A stretch of 64,000 bases of DNA. Origin: Comamonas sp. KCTC 72670. Its GTDB lineage: Bacteria > Myxococcota > Myxococcia > Myxococcales > Myxococcaceae. Numbering within the stretch: the stretch's first letter is position 1; every line of letters starts with the position of its first letter. Positions 7,306 through 15,642 of the stretch are shown piece after piece. The position numbers and the translations under genes were made by a program. The notes beneath the pieces are model-generated. The model ran no database searches and was not told the origin of the DNA. It saw only the letters and a program-made list of their open reading frames with translations. The stretch spans positions 248,001 to 312,000 of the forward strand of contig BNCN01000003.1 in NCBI GenBank assembly GCA_014656495.1, read 5' to 3'.

Positions 7306-9291
7306 ATGCATTGGCTGCGTACGGACACGCGCGCCCGATTCGTCGGCGCGCTGATGGGAAGTCTTGTCCTCACGACGGGCTGCGGCCCCGAGGAGTCCCC
7401 TCTCGACGTCGAGGAGGAGGCCCTGCTTTCCAAGGACAAGGACAAGGATGGCGTGATGGGCGCGCGCCGTGACGCGCTCATCTATGGCCATGACTCACGC
7501 GAAGACGTGTATCGCCATCCGGACGCGCACCTCCGGGCGCGCGCGCATCAGTCCACGGTGGCGATCATGCGGCCCGGGGACATCAACGCGTCCAACCCCA
7601 ACAACGTCCTGTTCAACGGCGGCACGCTGAAGGACGAAGTCAACCTCTGCGACACGGAGCGGTTCATCAACGACCCGGCGGCCTCGGAGTGCACGGGCAC
7701 GCTCATTGACGATGACCTCGTGCTCACCTCGGGGACGTGCGTCGTGCTCGGCGGCGACTGCGAGAACATGCGCTTCGTCTTCAACTACTACCGCGACTCC
7801 CCCATCTCGTATCAGCGCGTGACGGCCCAGGACGTCTTCCAGTGCGCCAAGGTCGAGGTGGCGAAGTACGGCTACTGGAACGGCTTCGCCTACAACTACG
7901 CCATCATCCGGCTGGACCGCTCCGCCACGCCGCGCTTCACGCCCGCGCCCGTGCTCCCCGCGAGCGCCGCGCTGGAGAGCGACGCGCCCATCTCCGTCGT
8001 GGGCACCAGCGAAGGCACGCCCCTCAAGCTCGACACGAACGGGAGCGTCCGGAACGGCAGCCCGCTCACGCTGGACTCCTTCATGGCCTACACGAACACC
8101 TTCTGGGGCCAGATTGGCTCGGCCGCCTACGAGCCCGCGACGAACTCGGTCGTCGGCATGTTCACCGATGGCCTCGCGGACTACGCGTCCAACGGCACGT
8201 GCAACGTCGTCAACCTCTGCCCCAGCACGGGCTGCGCCAACGTCCCGTTCTCCGAGCAGTACAGCTATGCCCGGCCCGCCATCGACGAGTTCTGCGGCGT
8301 GTCCACCTCCCGCCGGCTGTGCGGTGAAACGACGCTGGCCAACTCGCTGACGTACAGCCGCGCCAACACCCAGAGCGCCCTGGTGAACACGGCCCAGGCG
8401 ACGCTGTCCCTCGTGGCGGGGCAGACGGCGCTCATCGGCACGTGCGGAACGCCCGGCAGCTTCGCCAGCGGCGACACCGTGCTGCGGCTCTACAACGCCG
8501 CAAATACCCAGGTGGCCTTGAGTGACGACACGCTGGGCCTCGGCAACCGCTGCTCCTTCATCCGCTATCAGGTCCCGACCGGCGCCTCGGGTGACTACAC
8601 GCTGCGCGCGGGCTGCTACGGCGACAAGGCCTGCCGCGCCACCGTCACCTGGACCGTGGGGGCGGCCAGCTTCAGCGTCGCGAACACCCAATCCGCGACG
8701 GTCAACACCTCCAACCACCGCGTCACCCTGACGGAGGGGCAGCGCCTGCGCGTGGGCACCTGCGGCCTGCCCGGAGCCACCAAGGTCGGCGATACCTTCC
8801 TGCGGCTGTTCGACCCCCAGGGCCTGGAGATGGCGTTCAACGACGACGCCTGCGGCGGTACCGGGTCGCAAATCCAGTACACCGTGCCCGCGGGCAAGGG
8901 CGGCGTCTGGGAGGTCCGCGCGGGCTGCTACTCCACCGGGTCGTGCAGCGGCAGCCTCGCCTGGAGCACCCACGGCGGCACGAGCACCTTCGTGTACCAG
9001 GCGGAGCGCACGGCGGGCGCGACCGCGAACACCGTCAACCAGGACCTCGCGCTGGCCGCGGGCCAGACGCTCACGGTGGGCACCTGCGGCATGGCCAACG
9101 CCTACACGCCCGACGACAGCCTCCTGCGGCTGACGAACGGGGCGGGCACGGAGGTGGCGGTCAATGACGACGCGTGCGGCGTCGCCTCGCGCATCACCTA
9201 CGTCGCGCCCGCGGACGGCATCTACCAGCTCCGCGCGGGCTGCTACGGCGCCGACGCCTGCAGCGGCTCGGTGGCGTACACCACGCACTGA
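7306..9291 (+). CDS. Trypsin-fold lipoprotein lacking the catalytic triad, with three C-terminal repeat domains
   Basis: The 661-residue product has a signal with lipobox VLTTGC (Cys26). Residues about 80-320 follow the secreted trypsin/V8-like protease layout. However, LTAxHC reads LTSGTC (Thr144 in place of His), the (D)YAIIRLD position has Asn197, and GNSGS reads GQIGSA (Ile270 in place of Ser). All three catalytic residues are therefore replaced. From about residue 335 there are three repeats of roughly 105 residues. Each carries a GTCG motif, an LRL(Y/F/T) strand, (N/S)DD and a RAGCYG/S...C close, resembling PPC-type beta-sandwiches with paired cysteines. The role is probably binding rather than proteolysis. 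GGGAG lies ahead of the start, and a hairpin at 9312 follows the gene. Confidence 0.85.
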   Translation: MHWLRTDTRARFVGALMGSLVLTTGCGPEESPLDVEEEALLSKDKDKDGVMGARRDALIYGHDSREDVYRHPDAHLRARAHQSTVAIMRPGDINASNPNNVLFNGGTLKDEVNLCDTERFINDPAASECTGTLIDDDLVLTSGTCVVLGGDCENMRFVFNYYRDSPISYQRVTAQDVFQCAKVEVAKYGYWNGFAYNYAIIRLDRSATPRFTPAPVLPASAALESDAPISVVGTSEGTPLKLDTNGSVRNGSPLTLDSFMAYTNTFWGQIGSAAYEPATNSVVGMFTDGLADYASNGTCNVVNLCPSTGCANVPFSEQYSYARPAIDEFCGVSTSRRLCGETTLANSLTYSRANTQSALVNTAQATLSLVAGQTALIGTCGTPGSFASGDTVLRLYNAANTQVALSDDTLGLGNRCSFIRYQVPTGASGDYTLRAGCYGDKACRATVTWTVGAASFSVANTQSATVNTSNHRVTLTEGQRLRVGTCGLPGATKVGDTFLRLFDPQGLEMAFNDDACGGTGSQIQYTVPAGKGGVWEVRAGCYSTGSCSGSLAWSTHGGTSTFVYQAERTAGATANTVNQDLALAAGQTLTVGTCGMANAYTPDDSLLRLTNGAGTEVAVNDDACGVASRITYVAPADGIYQLRAGCYGADACSGSVAYTTH

Positions 9292-9311
9292 CACCCGAGG
9301 CGGGAAACACG

Positions 9312-9343
9312 GCCGCCCCTTCCGCGGACTCGGAGGGGGCGGC
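9312..9343 (+). terminator. Strong intrinsic-type hairpin
   Basis: GCCGCCCCTTCCG (9312-9324) pairs with CGGAGGGGGCGGC (9331-9343), giving a 13-bp stem with one G-U pair and a six-base loop. It lies 20 bases after the stop of the protease-like lipoprotein gene. Confidence 0.65.
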
Positions 9344-9378
9344 TGCCACGTTTCACGGGCCGTGCTAGAAGCCGCCGC

Positions 9379-10272
9379 ATGCGCCTCCCCCTGCTCCCCC
9401 TCGTTGCCTTGCTCACGCTCGTGGGCTGCTCCGACGCCCCCTCTGACGGTCCCGGCACGGATACCCCCGTGGAGCGTGGCCCCAGGGCCATCGCGTTGGA
9501 TGGTGACCCGAACGGCATGTTCTGGGACGCCGAGAACGAAACGCTCTACATCGGCGACGACCAGAACCACCGCATCCTCAAGTACCGGGACGGTGAAGGG
9601 GTGTCCCTGGCCGTGGAGATGCCGGACGCGCCGCCCAACAGCACCAACCTGGGCGAGGTGGTGCGCATGCCCGACGGCACGCTGGTGACGGTGCGCTTCG
9701 GCTTCGGCACCGCGGGCGCGGTGCTCTACGCGCGGCCGGACGGCACCACGGGGACGGTGCCCGGGCTGCCCACGAACCGCCGCCGCATCGGCCTGACGGT
9801 GACGGAGGACGGGCGCCTCTACAACTCCTACTTCGTGCGCAACAGCAACGTGAACGTGGGCTCGGTGGCCCTGCTCAGCCTGGACGGCACCGAGCAGGAG
9901 GTGGTGGGCGCGCTGCAGAAGCCCGTGGGCGTGCTGGCCGTGGGCGACTCGCTCTACATCGCGGACCAGATCGCCGGGAAGGTGTACCGCTCGCCGCTGG
10001 CCCGTCCGGCGGAGCTGACGACCATCGCCACCATCACCGAGCCGGACCTGCTGTCGATGGGGCCCCATGGCTTGCTGCTCACGGGCACGCGCCAGGGCAC
10101 GGTGGTGGGCATCAACCCCGTCTCGGGCGCCCAGAGCGTGCTCGCCAGCGGCTTCCAGCACGTGCGGGGCATCGCCTACGACGCGGCCAACCGCCGCCTC
10201 TTCATCGCCGACCACGACGGGGACGAGTCCAACGGCACGACGCACTTCCTCCAGATTGTTCCGGTCAACTGA
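9379..10272 (+). CDS. SMP-30/NHL-type beta-propeller lipoprotein
   Basis: The 297-residue product begins MRLPLLPLVALLTLVGCSD, a clean lipoprotein signal with lipobox LVGC. The mature part repeats propeller-blade phrases: DPNGMFWDAENETLYIGDD, DGTLVTVRFGFG, EDGRLYNSYF, KPVGVLAVGDSLYIADQ, GPHGLLLTG and HVRGIAYDAANRRLFIADHD. These match SMP-30/gluconolactonase or NHL-repeat proteins. The lactonase metal ligands are not clearly conserved, so a binding role is as likely as catalysis. The stop codon abuts the ATG of the barrel gene at 10273, so the two are certainly co-translated. A periplasmic or outer-membrane partner of that barrel is likely (inference). Confidence 0.8.
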   Translation: MRLPLLPLVALLTLVGCSDAPSDGPGTDTPVERGPRAIALDGDPNGMFWDAENETLYIGDDQNHRILKYRDGEGVSLAVEMPDAPPNSTNLGEVVRMPDGTLVTVRFGFGTAGAVLYARPDGTTGTVPGLPTNRRRIGLTVTEDGRLYNSYFVRNSNVNVGSVALLSLDGTEQEVVGALQKPVGVLAVGDSLYIADQIAGKVYRSPLARPAELTTIATITEPDLLSMGPHGLLLTGTRQGTVVGINPVSGAQSVLASGFQHVRGIAYDAANRRLFIADHDGDESNGTTHFLQIVPVN

Positions 10273-11451
10273 ATGCGCCGCGTCCTCCTCGCAGTGGCCA
10301 CGCTGGCGGGCGCGCCCGCGCTGGCGGCACCGGACTGGCTCCAGCCCGTCCTGGTGGGTGAAATCGACTGGCGGCAACACGTCTCCGAGGTGGAGGGCTT
10401 CGACGGCGTCACCCTGGGCCGGCTCCGCGTGGGCGCGCGGGCCTACCCCGCCCCGTGGTTGATGGCGTCCGGCGTGGCGGAGTGGGCCCAGGAGAAGCCG
10501 GCGCTCATCGACGCCTTCGTGGCCGCCGCGCTGGGCGAGTCGCTGCGCCTGTCCCTGGGCATGTCCAAGACGCCGCTGTTCATCAGCGCGCGCGACGAGA
10601 ACCTGGAGGCCCGCACCATCCCCGAGCTGTCCCTGCTCGCGGCGACGTTCTGGCCGCGCCGGGACCTGGGGCTCGAGGCGTGGTGGGCACCCAAGACGCT
10701 GCCCGTGGAGGCCTGGGTGCGCGTGGGCAATGGCTCCCGCAGCCCGCTGGGCAACGACAACAGCCTGCCCGCGTTGGACGCGCGGGTGGACGGCCGGTGG
10801 GGCCGCGCCCGGGGCAACGTGGACGCCTTCTGGGGCTTCCGCGCGGGCGCGGGCGTCCACGTGGAGAACGCGTATGACCGGGCCGGCATTGGCGGCATCG
10901 GTCCGCAGAACTTCGTCTTCTACCGGCCTCCGCCGGTGTCGGGCCCGCGCTCGGTGGTGGAGGCCCACGCGCGGCTCGACGTGGGCCCCGTGCGGGTGCT
11001 CGCGGAGGGCGCCGCGGCCTGGGAGCGCCGCTCGCGTGACACCGACGGCAACCCCAATACACCGCGCGAGGGCCTGCCCCAGATGGAGAGCCAGGGCGCC
11101 TCCCTGGAGGTGACGTGGGTGGTGACGGGCCGCCCGCGCGGTGACGGCGCGCGCTGGCCCATCGCCCCGAACGACCCCAACGGCCTGGAGGCGTACAACG
11201 CCGGCAAGGTGCCCCTGGGCGCCATCGAGGTCGCCGCGCGCGTGGAGCGGCTGTGGTTGGGCCGAGCCGCCTCCGACGTGCAGCCCGGAGGGACGACCGC
11301 CGGGGCCTTCGCGGTCCGCTGGTGGATGACGTCCTTCTTCGGCCTCGGCGCCGCGGGGTACGTCCAGCGCTACGACACCGCGCCCCTGGAGGACCCGGGC
11401 CGCCGCGACGCCTGGCTCGCGCTGGCGCGGGCCACCGTGAGCGTCCCATGA
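10273..11451 (+). CDS. Outer-membrane beta-barrel (porin-like) protein
   Basis: The gene starts on the base after the stop of the propeller lipoprotein. The 392-residue product has a signal peptide cleaved near ALAAP, then about 16 amphipathic strands with aromatic girdles and long loops. Phrases such as LSLGMSKTPLFISARDENLEARTIPEL and VDARVDGRWG resemble phosphate-selective porin O/P family proteins, in which a fixed positively charged constriction selects anions. No terminal Phe is present (it ends TVSVP), so the assignment is to barrel type rather than to a precise family. Paired with the lipoprotein propeller, it may form a small uptake system (inference). Confidence 0.68.
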   Translation: MRRVLLAVATLAGAPALAAPDWLQPVLVGEIDWRQHVSEVEGFDGVTLGRLRVGARAYPAPWLMASGVAEWAQEKPALIDAFVAAALGESLRLSLGMSKTPLFISARDENLEARTIPELSLLAATFWPRRDLGLEAWWAPKTLPVEAWVRVGNGSRSPLGNDNSLPALDARVDGRWGRARGNVDAFWGFRAGAGVHVENAYDRAGIGGIGPQNFVFYRPPPVSGPRSVVEAHARLDVGPVRVLAEGAAAWERRSRDTDGNPNTPREGLPQMESQGASLEVTWVVTGRPRGDGARWPIAPNDPNGLEAYNAGKVPLGAIEVAARVERLWLGRAASDVQPGGTTAGAFAVRWWMTSFFGLGAAGYVQRYDTAPLEDPGRRDAWLALARATVSVP

Positions 11452-11531
11452 GTCTTTGACTCCACCCGGGGCCCCGAGGGGGCGTGGCCCCGTGCGGAGT
11501 GATGCACCTGCGCTCGCCCCCGGGACACTCC

Positions 11532-12635
11532 ATGACTCGTCTCTCCCGTCTCTCTCGTCGTGTCGTCTCGAGGATGAACCTGGCCCTGCTGCTCGGCGGG
11601 GCTGTCGCGGGCTGCGGTGGCGCCCCGGAACCGGATGCGCTGGAAGCCCAGGCCCAGTCGCTGACCTGGCCCAGCGGCAGCAGCCGGACGGTGGTGTCCC
11701 GCCGCGTCGTCACGCTGAATGGCGTGACGTTCCAGGCCGCTCCGGGCTTCGAGCACTTCCGCGCGGCCGGCGCCCCGGACCTCGCGCTCCACAACGTGCG
11801 CATCGCGGAGGTGGATGCGCCCGCCGTCCGCGAGGCCCTGGTCGTCATGTCCGCCGGCCAGAAGATTTCGAGCAGCGGCCACTCCAGCGGCGTCACGGGG
11901 CAGGCGTCCAACTGGGATGCCTCGTGCAACAGCGTCTCCTGTCCCAACGTCACCCTGGATGGCCGCTCGCTGGCGATGAAGCTGAGCGCCCAGGGCCTGT
12001 TCCCCAGCGGCAGGACGTATTTGTCCGTCATCAACGACGCCAACTTCGACCACCTGTTCGACAGCGACACGAAGCAGCGGCTCGTCAACGGCTTCTCGGG
12101 CTGGCTCCAGGCCCAGGTCCGTCCGGAGACGCGCGCCATCTACCTGGCGGGGAGCTCGCGCGGCGGTTGCCTGATGATGCGCGTGGCGCAGGCGCTGCGC
12201 GCGAACACCGCGCTCGACGGCGTCACCGTCTACGTGTCGTCGTTCGACGGCGTGTGCCGCAACAGCCAGGGCGAGCTGGGGACCTTCGACAGCAAGGTCA
12301 ACAACCCGGTGCGGCCGTGGGGCACCTTCTACGGCTGCTGGGCCACGAACATGACCGCCCAGTTCCCCCGCCGCCACCGGCTCCACATCTTCCACGTGGT
12401 GGGCGGCCAGGAGGTCGCGCCGGCCACGGGCATCCGCGCCTTCACCGCGTACAACGGCGCGACGCCGCCCTCCACGGGCACGAACCTCGACTGGGGTTGG
12501 TACAAGCAGACGTGGGTGAAGTGGCAGCACAAGGAGATTGGCAATCCCTACACGGACCCGAGCGCGTCGGAGCAGGCGCAGGCGGTGGCGGACACCGTCG
12601 ACGCGCACCTGACGTGGCTGAACGGATTGCTGTAG
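11532..12635 (+). CDS. Alpha/beta-hydrolase-like lipoprotein
   Basis: I chose ATG 11532 (MTRLSRLSRRVV) because it gives a proper signal ending in lipobox AVAGC. An upstream ATG at 11502 lacks this logic. The 367-residue product carries AIYLAGSSRGG, a nucleophile-elbow pattern G-x-S-x-G, in the middle. A later IFHVVGGQE and the C-terminal helix (DTVDAHLTWLNGLL) fit an alpha/beta-hydrolase or depolymerase-type fold. Several Cys pairs (CNSVSC, CRNS...GCWA) suggest extracellular disulfides. I cannot name the family. Surface esterase is the working idea. The gene converges on the barrel gene at 12651. Confidence 0.6.
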   Translation: MTRLSRLSRRVVSRMNLALLLGGAVAGCGGAPEPDALEAQAQSLTWPSGSSRTVVSRRVVTLNGVTFQAAPGFEHFRAAGAPDLALHNVRIAEVDAPAVREALVVMSAGQKISSSGHSSGVTGQASNWDASCNSVSCPNVTLDGRSLAMKLSAQGLFPSGRTYLSVINDANFDHLFDSDTKQRLVNGFSGWLQAQVRPETRAIYLAGSSRGGCLMMRVAQALRANTALDGVTVYVSSFDGVCRNSQGELGTFDSKVNNPVRPWGTFYGCWATNMTAQFPRRHRLHIFHVVGGQEVAPATGIRAFTAYNGATPPSTGTNLDWGWYKQTWVKWQHKEIGNPYTDPSASEQAQAVADTVDAHLTWLNGLL

Positions 12636-12650
12636 TCCCAAGGCCCCCGC

Positions 12651-13700
12651 TCAGGGGAACCCGGGCGGCCGTGCTTCCTCGGCCGCCCGGAGCCGCGCGC
12701 CCGGGTTGATTTCGAAGGCGAGCCCGAACTGCCACAGCGCCACGCGCTGCAGGAACAGGATGTTGTAGTAGTCCTGCCCCCGCACGTGGCGCGCGAACAC
12801 ACCGAAGCCCGCGCCCCAGCGGGGATAGGCGCCCAGCTCCGCCTTGAAGGTGGCCCGCTGCCGGGGCGTCTCGCCGAAGGGGCGCGACACGGACAGCTCC
12901 AACGGGAAGCGGTGGTTGCTCCAGGTCCGCTGGCCCATGACGCCCGCGGCCCAGTGGCCGTCACCGTAGACGACCCGCTGCGCGCGCGTAATCCGTCCCG
13001 GGCCCAGGGAGGTGTTCAGCTCGAACGCCGCGAAGCCGCCCACGAGCCAGGCGTTGCGCAGGTCCGGCTCCACGTCGAAGGCCAGGCGTGCGTGGAGCTC
13101 CGCGCGGAAGAGGTTCGTCGTGAAGCTGCCCGACACCTCGTTCAACGGCAGGGTCCCCTCCTTCGGCGTGCACCCCGACTCGCCGCGCGTCTGGTTGGCG
13201 TAGAAGCACCCGGATGCCCCGTTCGAATAGTGCGCGGCGATGAGGTTGAGGCCCAACGCCAGACCGCGCGCGGCGGCCCCCTCCACGCGCGGCGTCGACA
13301 GCGGCCGCAGGTGCGCCACCTGGAAGGTCACCTTCGCCATGAACGACGGCGGGATGACCGGCTCGCTGGGCGTGTCCACGATTCGAAGCTGCACCGCGGG
13401 GGTGATGATGAGCGACAGGAAGTACTCTCCCCCGGGTTCGGTGAAGTCCCCCACGTGGAGCTGGGGCAGGAAGAGGTTGGGCGCCACCTGCGCCTCGAAG
13501 ATGAGCTTCTCGGGTGAGTGGGGCGAGCCCTCGCGGCGGATGCGATTGGGCGAGTCGAGGATGTAGCTGCGGTCCAGGAAGAGGGGAATGGGCGCGTCGT
13601 ACTCCACGTGCCAGCCGTCCGCGTGAGCGCCGTTCGCCAGCAGCACCCACGCCCCACACAGCAGCGCGCCGTAGCCTCGTCCCCCTTCCCTCCACATCAT
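12651..13700 (-). CDS. Outer-membrane barrel with HxSNG lipase-type motif
   Basis: The 349-residue product has a signal peptide cleaved at NGAHA-D, then alternating strands through the length. Residues 157-161 read HYSNG and an Asn follows at 169. H-x-S-N-G is the active-site signature of outer-membrane phospholipase A (HQSNG, with a later Asn) and resembles HxSN in PagL lipid A deacylases. The protein is longer than either family and ends in an unstructured Arg/Glu/Pro tail, so identity is uncertain. If active, it would deacylate outer-membrane or prey lipids. It is the downstream partner of the HEAT gene on the same strand, 182 bases away, and converges with the esterase-like lipoprotein. 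Confidence 0.62.
   Translation of the reverse strand: MMWREGGRGYGALLCGAWVLLANGAHADGWHVEYDAPIPLFLDRSYILDSPNRIRREGSPHSPEKLIFEAQVAPNLFLPQLHVGDFTEPGGEYFLSLIITPAVQLRIVDTPSEPVIPPSFMAKVTFQVAHLRPLSTPRVEGAAARGLALGLNLIAAHYSNGASGCFYANQTRGESGCTPKEGTLPLNEVSGSFTTNLFRAELHARLAFDVEPDLRNAWLVGGFAAFELNTSLGPGRITRAQRVVYGDGHWAAGVMGQRTWSNHRFPLELSVSRPFGETPRQRATFKAELGAYPRWGAGFGVFARHVRGQDYYNILFLQRVALWQFGLAFEINPGARLRAAEEARPPGFP
12661..12690. terminator. Perfect 10-bp hairpin at a convergent gene pair
   Basis: CCGGGCGGCC (12661-12670) and GGCCGCCCGG (12681-12690) pair perfectly over a ten-base loop. The element lies 25 bases after the esterase-like gene stop and inside the last codons of the opposing barrel gene, encoding part of its charged tail. 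Confidence 0.5.
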
Positions 13701-13882
13701 GGCCGCCCCCCATGAGTCACGGGCCGGACGTCAGACAGGCCTCCCCGGGGTTGTCACGGGTCCTCGCGGCCCGTCCGCGCACCATGAGACCTCCGCGCCC
13801 CCCGAAGCGGCCTCGGACACACTTCCCAGCCCGCCAGTCTCACGGCCACCGTCACGCCGAGGACCGCCAAGCCCCATGCGGC

Positions 13883-15550
13883 TCAGGGCACCACGGGCAC
13901 GCGCCAGCCGTTCGCGAGCAACGCGGCGCGCGCCTGGGGGGCGTCCTTCACGGGGTCCCAGGCCCCACAGGCCCAGGGGAGCACCTCGTCCACGATGGCG
14001 CGGTGGACCTCGCGCGCCGAGGCCTCCGGCGAGAGCGGCTCCGACGCCACGATGCTGGCACCGAGCGCCCAGGTGATGACGGACCTGCGGCTCAGCGCCC
14101 TGCATGCGGCCCGGACACACGCCCACAAGGGGTCCGCATCGTCATCCGGCGCCATCACCTTGGACTCGAGCGGCAGCGGGACGCATTGACCGCCGTAGTT
14201 CACCGACCAGGCAGCGGAGAAGGCGTCCGGCGCGCAAAACTGGCTGGGGATGAAGTTCGCCGTGCGGGCCACCTCCGCCGCGTGCGCCTCCGTCGGCGCA
14301 CAGAGCCAGCGCTCCATGGCCATGAGGGTGCGGCGGGAGTAGGTGTTGCCCGGGTCCTGGGTCTCCCACAGCCACAGCACGTGTCGCGCGGCGGCGAGCG
14401 CCACGCGCACCTTCACCTCCGTGCCGAAGGGAGCCAGCGACGCCAGCCACGCGCGCAGGGCCAGCGTCGGGTCCTCCGTGCGCTCGACGGGCCATGACAC
14501 GCCGGACAGGAGCGCGGCGCACAGCGGCTCCTCGAAGCGGTCCGACCTCAAGGGCGGCGCGCGCTGCCGCGACAGCGCGCGGGAGATGTCGTCGATGACG
14601 AAGTCCGCGTAGGGCGCCAGGAGCTCCACCTCCCGGAGCGTGGCGAGCGCGGGCAGCGCCCCCACGCCCTGGGCCCCCAGCCGGGCGATGAACAACAGGG
14701 CTCGCTTTCCGTCTTCGCTCCGCTGCGCCTCACCGGACGGCCCCTGCCACGGCTGCGGCGGCGGGCCCTCCTGATCGCGCTTCCTCGCGTCGCTGGCCAG
14801 CTCGAGCAATCTGGGAATCGCCCGGGCTGGCGCCACCTCGGACAACACGCGCAGGACCTCGAGCCGATTCTCATCATCGAGGATGGCCTGCTCCTCCAGC
14901 GCGATGAGGACCCCTTCATCGCGGGGGAAGCGCGCGAGGATGCCGAGCCCCGCATGGCGACAGGCCCGGTGGGCCTCCCCCAGGAGCGACAGCCCCACAA
15001 CCCGGACCTCCTCCGGCAGCGGGTCCTGCATCGCCGCCAGCACCTTCGCCGCCGACAGCCGGAGGGTCAGGTCCGCCTTGTCCCGGAGGCATGGCATGAT
15101 GGCGCGCAAGGCCGCGGGGGTCGCGCGCGGTCGCATCCGAGCCAACACCGCGAGCGCCATCCGCCGCACGTTCGCCCCCGGCGGCCGCAGCGCCCCGAGG
15201 AGCGCGGGAATCGCGCAGGTGGGAAGCGGCTCGAGGGTGCCCAGCGCGGCGACACACTGGCCGCGCAGGTTGAGCGAGGCCTGCCAGGAGGACTCATGGT
15301 CCGCGCGGCCCAGGGTCTCCACCAGCGCGGGGACGGCCGCGAGCCCCGCCGAGCACACGCGCTCGCTGGCCTCTCCACCATTGAACCAGCGGATGCGGTC
15401 CGCCGGGAACGCGGCGATCCATTCACGAACCGTCTTTCCTTCGACCTGGTAACCCGAGCGGACCAGCGCGGCATCCAACCGGCGCAGCGAGGCGAGGTCA
15501 TCCGGCCGCGCCTTGCGCCACAACGTATCGAGGTCCTCGTGCTCGGCCAT
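13883..15550 (-). CDS. HEAT-repeat protein
   Basis: The 555-residue soluble protein starts MAEHEDLDTLWRKARPDDL. Residues about 60-270 contain at least five HEAT-like helical pairs, with recurring blocks such as AVPALVETLG, AIPALLGALRPPGANVRRMAL, LRLSAAKVLAAM and AIPRLLELA. The C-terminal 200 residues form another helical unit (LAAARHVLWLWETQDPG ... AIVDEVLPWACG) resembling helical immunity-protein or ALF-type domains in polymorphic toxin loci. No toxin gene is adjacent. No catalytic motif is visible, so a scaffold or protein-binding role is likely. It is divergent from the P1 peptidase, with 92 bases between starts. Confidence 0.72.
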   Translation of the reverse strand: MAEHEDLDTLWRKARPDDLASLRRLDAALVRSGYQVEGKTVREWIAAFPADRIRWFNGGEASERVCSAGLAAVPALVETLGRADHESSWQASLNLRGQCVAALGTLEPLPTCAIPALLGALRPPGANVRRMALAVLARMRPRATPAALRAIMPCLRDKADLTLRLSAAKVLAAMQDPLPEEVRVVGLSLLGEAHRACRHAGLGILARFPRDEGVLIALEEQAILDDENRLEVLRVLSEVAPARAIPRLLELASDARKRDQEGPPPQPWQGPSGEAQRSEDGKRALLFIARLGAQGVGALPALATLREVELLAPYADFVIDDISRALSRQRAPPLRSDRFEEPLCAALLSGVSWPVERTEDPTLALRAWLASLAPFGTEVKVRVALAAARHVLWLWETQDPGNTYSRRTLMAMERWLCAPTEAHAAEVARTANFIPSQFCAPDAFSAAWSVNYGGQCVPLPLESKVMAPDDDADPLWACVRAACRALSRRSVITWALGASIVASEPLSPEASAREVHRAIVDEVLPWACGAWDPVKDAPQARAALLANGWRVPVVP

Positions 15551-15642
15551 GTGCAGCGCGATACTCGCAGGGAGCCGACGCGCCTCGCCAGACAGAACCT
15601 GCGGTTGGTCGGCGTGACGCGGTCGCGATATGACGCCACGCC

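Noticed and set aside
7495..10968. Reverse open frame of 1157 codons
   Set aside because: Runs opposite three clear genes and a terminator, and its composition is typical of antisense shadow.
13701..13882. Gap between the HEAT gene and the barrel gene searched for an RNA or small gene
   Set aside because: Nothing beyond ordinary GC-rich sequence was found.
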